64,000 nt of DNA from positions 62,001 through 126,000 of the forward strand of contig NZ_JAJITD010000021.1 in NCBI RefSeq assembly GCF_020880815.1, written 5' to 3'. The position numbers were made by a program, and so were the translations under genes. This DNA comes from Paraburkholderia sejongensis. GTDB taxonomy: Bacteria; Pseudomonadota; Gammaproteobacteria; Burkholderiales; Burkholderiaceae. Every line of letters begins with the position of its first letter. Within the stretch, counting starts at the first letter, position 1. Below are positions 48,262 to 56,079 of this stretch, piece by piece. The notes beneath the pieces were generated by a model. It was given only the letters and a program-made list of their open reading frames with translations, did not search any database and was not told the DNA's origin.

Positions 48262-49365
48262 ATGTCCCAGACCAGCAAAGCTCCCACCCGCATCCGCCGC
48301 GGCACCAACCGCGTAACGATGGGCGACGTCGCCGCCCGCGCGCGCGTGTCCGCCAGCTCCGTTTCGTTGTTCCTGCGCAACCCGGACGCCGTATCGCCGC
48401 GCATCGCGCCGCGCATCAAACAGGCCATCGAAGTGCTCGGCTACGTGCCGAACCTGCTCGCCGGCAGCCTCGCCGCGGCGCGCACCCGTGCGATCGGTGT
48501 GGTCGTGCCGTCGCTGAGCAACGCGTTCTTTTCGGCGACCGTCGCGGCGATGCAGAAGGAATTCGACCGCCACGGCTATCAATTGCTGCTCGGCGCGAGC
48601 GATTACGACGCCGAACGCGAAACCAGCCTCGTGCGCACCTTCCTGTCGTGGTCGCCGACCGCGCTGGTTGTGACCGGCTGCCGCCACGACGACGCGACCC
48701 GCATGCTGCTGCGCCAGGCGCGCGCGCCGGTCGCCGAGATGTGGGAGCTCGGCGGCGAACCGTTCGATTTGCAGGTGGGTTTTTCGCATCGCGCGGTCGG
48801 CGAGGCGCTGGCCGAGCATTTGTATGAACTGGGCGCGCGGCGGATCGCGTTCGCCGGCGCGCGGATGACGAGCGACTTGCGCGCGCGGCAACGTTGCGAC
48901 GGTCTGCGCGACTGGCTCGCGAAGAAAGGCGTCGACGTGTTCGTGATCGAGGTGCCCAGCAGTGCGTCGCCGACCAGCGGCAGCGACGTGCTCGGCGCCG
49001 CGCTCGAAGCGATGCCCGGCTTGCAGGCGATTGCCTGCTCGAACGATGTGATGGCGCTGGGCGTGCTGTTCGAGGCGCAGCGGCGCGGCATCGGCGTCCC
49101 GGACCAACTGGCAGTGACCGGCTTCGGCGACCTGCCGTTCAGCGAGGTCTGCGTGCCGCCGCTGACGACGATCCAGCCGCACGCGGCGACGATCGGTTTG
49201 CGGATCGCGCAGGAGTTGTTGCGGCGGCTTGAAACGCAGGGCGACGCGGATGCTGCCGCGAACCCGGACCGCGCGTTGGAGCCCCAGGTGGTCGACGTCG
49301 GGTTTCAGCTGGTAGTCAGGCAAAGCAGCTTGGCGTCGCGGACGGTCGAGGCGAGCGAGGCGTAA
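48262..49365 (+). CDS. LacI-family transcriptional regulator of the SQ locus
   Basis: 367-residue LacI/GalR repressor. Helix-turn-helix at about residues 20-42: VTMGDVAARARVSASSVSLF, hinge helix PNLLAGSLAAARTR, then the periplasmic-binding-like domain with AIGVVVPSLSNAFFSATVAA and AIACSNDVMALGVLFEAQRR, and VTGFGDLPFSEVCVPPLTTI. It is divergent from the catabolic genes, with palindromic sites in between, so it is the likely local repressor, relieved by sulfoquinovose or an intermediate. Confidence 0.93.
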   Translation: MSQTSKAPTRIRRGTNRVTMGDVAARARVSASSVSLFLRNPDAVSPRIAPRIKQAIEVLGYVPNLLAGSLAAARTRAIGVVVPSLSNAFFSATVAAMQKEFDRHGYQLLLGASDYDAERETSLVRTFLSWSPTALVVTGCRHDDATRMLLRQARAPVAEMWELGGEPFDLQVGFSHRAVGEALAEHLYELGARRIAFAGARMTSDLRARQRCDGLRDWLAKKGVDVFVIEVPSSASPTSGSDVLGAALEAMPGLQAIACSNDVMALGVLFEAQRRGIGVPDQLAVTGFGDLPFSEVCVPPLTTIQPHAATIGLRIAQELLRRLETQGDADAAANPDRALEPQVVDVGFQLVVRQSSLASRTVEASEA

Positions 49366-49453
49366 CTTCGAGCCGTCGCAGCGGGCGTCCGCCCTGCTCG
49401 GGATTTCCGGGTTCGTTCGGATGTTCTGAGACTTCGATGGCTCGAGCCGAGCG

Positions 49454-49711
49454 TTATGAGCCGAAGTCCGCTGCCGTTTGCGGAGAGGTCTGCACGGTCG
49501 GACGTATCTGTCGCGCGAAAATTCGCCGGCATGCGGCGCGGTTCTGACGCGTGCCGGTCGCGAAACTGACGGAGTCGCATTGCGGCGATAGCGTGGACGA
49601 TGCAGAACCGACTGGGCCAGGAGGCGATGTATCGCCTGCGGCCAGCACGGGCTGTGCGGCGGCGAAGCCGCACAACGCCGTAACGAGGAACCAATGTCTG
49701 GAAGGCTTCAT
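49454..49711 (-). CDS. Small secreted protein (85 aa)
   Basis: From ATG 49711 the product starts with a clear signal peptide (MKPSRHWFLVTALCGFAAAQ, cleavage near VLAA) and then a short mature part with two cysteines (SPQCDSVSFATG, RAACRRIFARQ). No known domain. The frame is open further upstream, but without a ribosome-binding site and without sense. It stands between the LacI gene and the insertion-sequence graveyard. The signal peptide is the chief support. Confidence 0.5.
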   Translation of the reverse strand: MKPSRHWFLVTALCGFAAAQPVLAAGDTSPPGPVGSASSTLSPQCDSVSFATGTRQNRAACRRIFARQIRPTVQTSPQTAADFGS

Positions 49712-49862
49712 GATGATCGCAGCGCGCCGGCTGCTAGGCGCGGACCTGCTCCGCTGACCGGCCGCCCACAGCCCTGAAGGACGTGAAAGTGAAACCTTAA
49801 CTCTAGGCGAGCGCAAACGGCTCTTCCACCACGTTCACAACAATTGACTGTTACAGCTCGTG

Positions 49863-50045
49863 TTAGCTATCGATCAGCATCCTGGCATCCCTTCTCGCCT
49901 GCGCCAGACCATCGCCTTCCGCGGCCCTCATCAACCGGTCACCAGCGGCGACCAGCTCAGATGCTGGCACAACGCATTCGCCTGCTTTCACCACTGTCAG
50001 ACTGCCTTCCTGATATTGCTTGCGCCACGCAAACACCGGGTGTTG
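49863..50045 (-). pseudogene. Fragment of IS66/IS3-type transposase OrfA
   Basis: About 60 residues, [17 protein letters not shown] then [18 protein letters not shown], match the end of OrfA proteins of IS66/IS3-type elements, where (V/F)xxWRKxYxEG follows the helix-turn-helix. The N-terminal half and the rest of the element are missing. Confidence 0.6.
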
Positions 50046-50129
50046 AGGTTCGTTAATTCCGGGAGTGGACAAAATCTGGGGGAGGCTCGTCGGATAAATT
50101 GCAACAGTTGACCTACTGGGGAGACCGCC

Positions 50130-50550
50130 ATGGAACTGCGATGGAAGATATTTGTGCAGCGGCAGGGAACGGACGAGCCGGCCTCCATCTGCTCCTTTAA
50201 CCGCCCCGTGAATGGCGCTACACCTGCCGACTTTGGGTTGTCCCTCACTGAGGGCCGTCAACTCCTGGAGGCGTTGCAACAGCTTGTGGCGCAAGATCAG
50301 ATCAATGCCTACGATAAGCTTCGTCGGAACTGCCGGGAATGCGGCGGCTATCGGCGCATCAAGGATTGGCGTTCCCGCGCCTTTTTCAACGGCACTTAGC
50401 AGAGTGCAAGTCAAAGCGCCGCGAGTCGTATCCTGCGTGTGCACGCCTGAGCCCTACGATGACGACGGGTACGCCATCAGCCTGCGGTTTTCAGAGTGTC
50501 CCATTGAGCCTCTTCTGCCTACGCGACGCACCCCGGAGAGACTTGACAAA
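50130..50550 (+). pseudogene. ISKra4-family transposase N-terminal fragment
   Basis: Begins with ATG 50130 ([10 protein letters not shown]), [20 protein letters not shown], then the zinc-knuckle [16 protein letters not shown]; after a stop/frameshift near 50390 a second frame gives [18 protein letters not shown] and SECPIEPLLPTRRTPE. These are ISKra4 N-terminal blocks; the catalytic domain is absent and is replaced by a tniB fragment. Confidence 0.7.
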
Positions 50551-51010
50551 GCCGATGCGACGCACGGCCCCACGCATGCTGATTGTCGACGCGGTGCATC
50601 ATCTCCTCGCTGACACCTACCGCGAACAGCGTGCTGCCCTGAACTTACTGAAATTCCTCGCCAACGATCTTCGCGCCAGCATTGTCCTGGTTGGCACAGA
50701 TGACGCGGTGATCGCCCTTCAAAGCGATACGCAAATGGTTAGCCGATTTACCCCGTTCGAGATGCCTCGCTGGCGTGAAAGTGAGACGTTTCGCCGACTT
50801 CTGTCCGCGTTTGCTAGCATCTTGCCGTTACGTCGCCCCTCTGATCTCGCGCAACGGGATATCGTACAGTACGTGCTGGCCGCCAGCGATGGGCTCACCG
50901 GCGAGGTGTCTCGTATCCTGAATGCCGCGGCCGAACTGGCGATTCGCGACGGTAACGAGTCGATCGCGCTCCACCACCTCGAACAGGTGGCACCAATTGC
51001 TGCTCATTGA
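50551..51010 (+). pseudogene. tniB: TniB transposition ATPase, C-terminal fragment
   Basis: C-terminal two-thirds of a Tn5053/Tn402-type TniB. Visible: TAPRMLIVDAVHHLLADTYR (Walker B; the usual Glu of DEVH is Ala), ALNLLKFLANDLRASIVLVG, MVSRFTPFEMPRWRESETFR, and DGLTGEVSRILNAAAELAIR. Walker A is lost, so it cannot work. It is joined directly to the ISKra4 fragment. Confidence 0.8.
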
Positions 51011-51116
51011 CCTGCGCCCGTGGCCCGTTGCACATCGGCTGGGATTGGCTTGCAGAGAAGTGAGTAATCCAGGAAACGCCACGAGTCAAGCATTAATCGT
51101 TGATTTTTATTCAGGC

Positions 51117-51146
51117 AAAAAAATACCCGCGCGAATATCGCGCGGG
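51117..51146 (-). terminator. Rho-independent terminator (minus strand)
   Basis: Stem CCCGCGCG / CGCGCGGG with loop AATAT; on the minus strand it is followed after two bases by seven T. No minus-strand gene lies just to its right, so it is probably an orphan from a deleted unit. Confidence 0.65.
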
Positions 51147-51580
51147 CTCAAGAGGCCAAAACAAAGACAATCCGACGGCCGCAATTCCGAGCAAATACCG
51201 TCGTCGCCATATTAAGCGCTAGATGGTCGCCACACGGTATATATGACAATCACTAACGTTCTCCAACGCCGGCGATTAACAGAATGCCTATTTTTATGCG
51301 TGAGGGGACCCTGGAGTGGACGGAAGTTCATGATCGAGGCACTCAGCGAGTACGTTGCGACTGTCGCTGATGGATCAGCTTCAGTGACGCGAACTGGCTC
51401 TCAGTAATGGCTACCCGCTGACGCCCTACGTAACGCTAACTATTGTCAAATAACGCACTGCCTCAGGCCATTCAGTCAACGACAACGCAAGATTACCCGT
51501 TCAAAGCGGACCAGCGAATCATTTGCCGCGCATAGCCACTGCGGCGACAAGCCTGGTGCCATCTAATTGTGGATCGGAGT
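51147..51580. other. Intergenic region, no gene seen
   Basis: About 430 bases with no credible frame, repeat or RNA. It presumably contains the promoter of the exported protein at 51581. Confidence 0.4.
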
Positions 51581-51898
51581 ATGAATATCAAATATCCCTC
51601 CATGTCGTTGTTGATCGCGAGCCTTGGAATTGGCATCGCCGGAGCAGCTCACGCGGTCAATCTGGACGTCAATATCGGCACGCCTGCGCCGGTAGTCGGC
51701 GCTCCCGTGATTGTTCAACAGGGGTGGCACGGTGATCGGTACTGGGACGGCCATCGCTACTGGGAACGGCAGAATTGGGAACGGGGCCATCATGACGCTG
51801 CCGTCGTCGTCGCCCCGGCACCGGTTATAGCCGGCTGGCATGGCGATCGGTATTACGACGGTCATCGGTACTGGGAACGCCGAGTGAGAAGACCATAA
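51581..51898 (+). CDS. Small exported protein with aromatic/His repeats
   Basis: About 105 residues from ATG 51581. Signal peptide (SLLIASLGIGIAGAAHA), then two copies of a motif GWHGDRYxDGHRYWER separated by a stretch rich in His and Val. It belongs in style to a common group of short Gly/Tyr/Trp-rich periplasmic proteins in Burkholderia with no known function. A GGAG lies very close to the ATG. A good terminator follows at 52000-52025. Confidence 0.75.
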   Translation: MNIKYPSMSLLIASLGIGIAGAAHAVNLDVNIGTPAPVVGAPVIVQQGWHGDRYWDGHRYWERQNWERGHHDAAVVVAPAPVIAGWHGDRYYDGHRYWERRVRRP

Positions 51899-51999
51899 CC
51901 GGCGCCACGAGGATCACTACCACTGCCCCCCCGGACACGCGAAGAAAGGCGAGTGCTGAGTCAAGAAACGGCGCTTCAGCCTGGTGTCTACCCGCTTTT

Positions 52000-52025
52000 A
52001 CGGGCCTCAGGGCCCGTTCCTTTTT
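52000..52025 (+). terminator. Rho-independent terminator
   Basis: ACGGGCC / GGCCCGT stem with a 4-base loop, followed by TTCCTTTTT. It ends the transcription unit of the exported protein at 51581. Confidence 0.75.
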
Positions 52026-52266
52026 GTGTAAGCACAAGGTCAATTGATTGAGGCCAGGAGGATTTCGAACAATCGATGCTATCCGGACACTGGCGTTGCT
52101 CTCCGTTAAGCAGATCCAGAAAATAACACGAACGCTGGCTCAAGAGGTGGCATTTCCGTTTACAGCACGGGCCGCTTTACAACTATTCATACTCGCTTTG
52201 CGATTGTTGAAACTATTCGACCGGATTGAACATAGAATTTAATCGACAAAATTACAGGTAATTGCC

Positions 52267-52368
52267 ATGGATTCTATTTATAAGTTCTCACGCGCAGCTC
52301 ATAACGCGATCATGGTGATTTCGGTGGTCATGATGGCTGCTGCCGTGTTGCTCGTGACCTATGCGTAA
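52267..52368 (+). CDS. Tiny membrane protein (33 aa)
   Basis: Thirty-three residues: a short amphipathic start (MDSIYKFSRAAHNA) and one transmembrane helix (IMVISVVMMAAAVLLVTYA). ATG preceded by ACAGGTAATTGCC, a modest ribosome-binding site. The stop overlaps the start of the next small membrane gene, which supports both being real. Function unknown; single-helix proteins of this size often tune membrane enzymes or stress responses, but nothing here says which. Confidence 0.5.
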   Translation: MDSIYKFSRAAHNAIMVISVVMMAAAVLLVTYA

Positions 52369-52561
52369 CCGTAGCTCTACGATTCAGCGGGACAGACTGA
52401 CGATGGATGCCCCGAACGGGCGAAAGCTATGGCTCGGGGCTACCATCATCGGGATCGCGGTGGTGATATTTGCCGTGACGCTGCAGTGTCTGCTCGAGCA
52501 AGCACAGAAGCGGCGTGCAAGCGCCGCGGCGAGTCTCGCGCACGTCAAACGGCCCGGCTGA
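52361..52561 (+). CDS. Small single-pass membrane protein (66 aa)
   Basis: Sixty-six residues with one transmembrane helix (LWLGATIIGIAVVIFAVTLQ) followed by a basic, Ala-rich tail (EQAQKRRASAAASLAHVKRP). The ATG at 52361 overlaps the stop of the 33-residue gene (translational coupling); an internal ATG at 52403 is a shorter alternative. No recognised family. Confidence 0.5.
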   Translation: MRNRSSTIQRDRLTMDAPNGRKLWLGATIIGIAVVIFAVTLQCLLEQAQKRRASAAASLAHVKRPG

Positions 52562-52767
52562 GTTTTTTATGTCGCGCCGTCATTCCAGTCCATAATCCGG
52601 GCCCTTGCGGATTGGGTTCTAATTGGGGAGCCGTCAAGATTCGGACGTTTAGGTACGCCAACGGCGAAACCGTCAGACTTCGGTCTGAGACGAGGGTTAT
52701 CACAACGCCGCGCGAAGGCATCGCGTAGACTCGTCGCGACATTAACGTTAGCTTCAGGAAACGCGAA

Positions 52768-53220
52768 ATGACGCTGCTACGCCAATCGATCGAGACTTAC
52801 ATTTTTGCTAAAGATGGGAACCGTCCGCATCTGATGTCTCATGCATTCGCTGCCGACGCCGAACTCGTGATGGATGTCAGAACGGCAGAGATATCATTTC
52901 CGACTACGGTGAAAGGGCTTACTGGGATATCCAACGCGTTGGTAAGTCAATTCGCGCAACGCTACGAGAACGTTTATACATTTTGCATCGGAAAGCCGCC
53001 AAGCAGCGAGACTACATTTCGTTGCGACTGGCTCGTGTGCATGACGGAGAAACTGTCCGGTGCGGCGCGCGTGGGTTTCGGCGAGTACGAATGGCATGGT
53101 TGCGATGAATCCGGTCTAATCTCGAATCTCAAAATCTCGATCGAAGAGATGAAAACGCTGCCGTGCGAATCCGGTAGTTCGATCCTTGCATGGGCCGCGA
53201 TGCTCCCTTATCAGCCGGGC
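52768..53220 (+). pseudogene. NTF2/SnoaL-like protein joined to remnants
   Basis: The first about 150 residues form an NTF2-like (SnoaL) fold: [70 protein letters not shown] precedes the ATG. There is no stop at the domain end: the frame runs over a carboxymuconolactone-decarboxylase remnant (out of frame) and then enters, in frame, the SDR remnant at 53389, making a chimeric 425-codon frame. It is probably a deletion product; the NTF2 domain itself may still fold. Confidence 0.55.
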
Positions 53221-53344
53221 CGAGATCGCGGAAGCGATCATTCAGCTCGCGTTTTACGCCGGTTTTCCGGCGGCTCTGAACGCGATGGGCGCGGCCAGAG
53301 AGGTGTTCGATCAGCTGGATGGAACGTGCTCAGTGGTGGCGTAA
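53214..53344 (+). pseudogene. Carboxymuconolactone decarboxylase C-terminal remnant
   Basis: In the second frame the sequence reads [20 protein letters not shown] then [14 protein letters not shown] up to a stop at 53344, the C-terminal helix of CMD/AhpD-like proteins (typical WPAALNAM region). The N-terminal part is missing, joined to the NTF2-like gene by deletion. Confidence 0.7.
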
Positions 53345-53388
53345 TTCGATTCAACGCGGTTCCCTATGATTTTCGATCTCTCAAATCC

Positions 53389-54172
53389 ATGAAGAGTCTT
53401 AACGGAAAGGTGGCGGTGGTGACCGGTACAGCGAGCGGCATCGGCGAGGAGATCGCCCGAACTCTCGCAAAGGCCGGCGCCGCCGTCGCAATCGCGGATT
53501 TAAACATCGAAGGCGCAAATGCGGTAGCGAAAGCGATTGATGCCGCAGGCGGCAAGGCGCTCACCGTCGCGATGGACGTGACGGACGAAGGCGCCGTGAA
53601 TGAAGGAATGGCCCGTGTTGCTGCGGAGTTCGGCACGATCGACGTGCTCGTATCAAATGCTGGTATCCAGATCGTCTGGCGCGATTGCGAGTTTCTCGTT
53701 TTCCGACCGGAAAGAAATGAACGCGATCTACGTGGACGGCGCGTTTCTCACGACCAAAGCTGCGCTCAGGTGCATGTACGAGGGCAACCGGGGCGGCGTC
53801 GTAATTTATATGGGTTCGGTGTACACGCACGAAGCCACGCCGCTAAAATCGGCCTACGTGACGGCCTCACACGGTGTGCTCGGCCTCGCACGTACACTGG
53901 CCAGCGAAGGTGGCCCACACAACGTGCGGTCGCATGTCGTTTGTCCCGGCTTCGTTTGCACTCCGCTCTTCGACAGGCAGGTTCCGCAGCTCGCGAAAGC
54001 GTTCGGCATCAGCGACGAAGATGTCGTGAGGAAGGCCATGCTTAGCTGCACCACCAACGGAATGTTCACGACCGTCGAGGACATCGCGAAGACGGTGCTG
54101 TTCTTGTCGTCTTCGGGAGCTGCGCTGACCGGTCAATCGCTCATGGTCAGCCACGATTGGCACATGCAATGA
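53389..54172 (+). pseudogene. 3-hydroxybutyrate dehydrogenase-like SDR, frameshifted
   Basis: Short-chain dehydrogenase like 3-hydroxybutyrate dehydrogenase. Frame 1 gives [20 protein letters not shown] and [11 protein letters not shown]; a one-base insertion near 53677 shifts to a second frame with [40 protein letters not shown], and [20 protein letters not shown], ending LTGQSLMVSHDWHMQ. The active-site YxxxK is YVTAS: the catalytic Lys is Ser, so even the repaired protein would be impaired. Confidence 0.85.
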
Positions 54173-54387
54173 GGCCCTTGCGACCACGGTGGCCGTCATC
54201 GGCGCAAGAATAACCGCAGGCCCATGATTCTTGTCAGCTTCTCGTTGGGACGTGGCAACTAGTCCTGTCACCGTACGAAGTCGCGTCAGATAACGACAAT
54301 TCTCAGCTAAGAGAATGTCACCATCGTGTCTCAGGATGGCGAACCGATTCAACGAACCAGCCTCTTAATGCAACAGGAAGCGAACTG

Positions 54388-55347
54388 ATGCGTAGCCAGA
54401 AACTTGCCAGTACTTTAAAAGTGCCATCCACGCACGTGGCAATGCTGCTGTTTGGCATCGTGGTCGCGTCGTGGGGCGGCACCTGGGTCGTTATCAAAGT
54501 GATCGTGGCAGAGGTGCCTCCGCTTTGGGCGATCGCGATCCGGAACGGAGCTGCCGCCGTAGGACTTGCTTTGCTGTTGATGGTAACGGGCCGGTTCATC
54601 GTGCCGCGCCGCGGTGACTGGCCGATCGTCCTCGTCACCTCGCTGTGCCACATGACCGTGTTCGTGGTACTGATGACGATAGGGCTGAAATACGTACCCG
54701 TCGGTCGATCTATCATGGTCGGCTACACAACCCCACTGTGGGTGGCCCCGGCTGCTTGGCTCTTTTTGAAGGAGCCGATGCCTGCACGACGGATAATCGG
54801 TGTGATCATTGGGTTGATCGGGACCTGCATGCTGTTCAAGCCTGGGGCCTTCGATTGGCATAACCACAATGCGGTGATGGGCAACGGGTTGCTGCTGCTC
54901 TCCGCACTGTTCTGGTCGGCGAGCATTCTCTACACACGCGTTCATCGCTGGGTTTCGACACCGCTGCAACTGGTTCCCTGGCAGGCGCTCATTTCGGCAA
55001 TCGTCCTGACGATACTCGCGAGTGCGTTCGAGGGAACTCCGCACTTCGCCCCTAGCGTGAAACTGATTTCCGCTTTCGGGTACTGCAGCATTGTCGGAGT
55101 GGCCATCGCATATTGGGCGATGACGATCGTCAACAGTAGCCTACCGGCGACGACGACATCGCTTGGTGTGCTTGCGACACCGATTGTCGGCATGGCGATT
55201 TCAGCGTTCCTCCTCGGCGAAAAGATCGATACCGGTCTGCTCGTCTCCGCAGCGATGATCATATTTGGGATTGCGCTGGGCACGACTGCTGGAACGCGCA
55301 GTCACCTCGCGTCGACACGGCCGTTGACCGCGGAAGCGAAACAGTAA
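54388..55347 (+). CDS. DMT/EamA-family transporter
   Basis: 319-residue inner-membrane exporter of the drug/metabolite transporter superfamily with ten helices in two EamA repeats: LLFGIVVASWGGTWVVIKVI, IRNGAAAVGLALLLMVTGRF, IIGVIIGLIGTCMLFKPG in repeat 1; GLLLLSALFWSASILYTRVH, TSLGVLATPIVGMAISAFLL, GEKIDTGLLVSAAMIIFGIA in repeat 2. Substrate unknown; amino acids or metabolites are typical. It stands alone, 215 bases after the broken SDR. Confidence 0.9.
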   Translation: MRSQKLASTLKVPSTHVAMLLFGIVVASWGGTWVVIKVIVAEVPPLWAIAIRNGAAAVGLALLLMVTGRFIVPRRGDWPIVLVTSLCHMTVFVVLMTIGLKYVPVGRSIMVGYTTPLWVAPAAWLFLKEPMPARRIIGVIIGLIGTCMLFKPGAFDWHNHNAVMGNGLLLLSALFWSASILYTRVHRWVSTPLQLVPWQALISAIVLTILASAFEGTPHFAPSVKLISAFGYCSIVGVAIAYWAMTIVNSSLPATTTSLGVLATPIVGMAISAFLLGEKIDTGLLVSAAMIIFGIALGTTAGTRSHLASTRPLTAEAKQ

Positions 55348-55411
55348 GTTGGCACGCACGAGCTGCGCCGACGCGTCGCTTTCGCGACCGCGTGTGACAG
55401 GCGAGGCTCAC

Positions 55412-55537
55412 ACGCGATTCCTTGTCGAACGAGAAATCGCGCTTGAAATCGAGCGTGTGCGATTCCGGTATCTGGTTGTCCTTGAGCGCATGAAGGTCGG
55501 CGAAGGTCACGTCTCGCAGGTCGGCTTTATGCAACAT
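55412..55537 (-). pseudogene. AlbA_2/Schlafen-type ATP-binding protein, N-terminal fragment
   Basis: About 42 residues, HKADLRDVTFADLHALKDNQ then PESHTLDFKRDFSF, match the beginning of AlbA_2 (divergent AAA-4) proteins. Beyond this the frame becomes nonsense, so only the N-terminus is left. Confidence 0.55.
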
Positions 55538-56079
55538 GGATATCTGTCGCGTATCTCGTGCTGTGACTGGGTCTGGGTATGCGCTGAACCAGGTAAACTT
55601 ACCGGTTCGAAGCCGATCGTTGCGCTCGTGAGACCCTGCGTCTCACCACCTTCTATCCACCGGCAGCTGCGGTGCGCTTCTCTTCTGGGCCCAACACATC
55701 CAGTCAGCCTCGCTCCGGCGGCTGCATCTGGCCGCGCAGTCGTCAGAGACGCTTTTCTTCATTGTGCGGCCACTCGCTACCCTTCAGGATGCGTCGCCGG
55801 CGCTACTGCGCCTGGCTATCAAGCCTTCGGCTGACGGTCTGACGGTCGATATCGTGAAGCGGCGCGGGCCGTCCGCGGCAGATCCGCTCTCGATCCCGTT
55901 GCGACTGACGCCGGTTCTCCTTTCCCGGCATAGTCGGGTTTCCCGTCGCTCGCCCATTCCCGTCGCCGCGCGGAGTATGCATCCTGATGCGGTCATATGA
56001 ATCCGCGGAGCCCATCGGTTGCCATCGGATTTTTACTCCGGAAACCAGTTGTGCCGCAGCGCGAGCGTCGCTGATCGAC
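55538..56079. other. Non-coding region left of IS1182
   Basis: About 540 bases without a supported gene. Short frames have the composition of random high-GC DNA. It ends at the IS1182 left inverted repeat. Confidence 0.4.
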
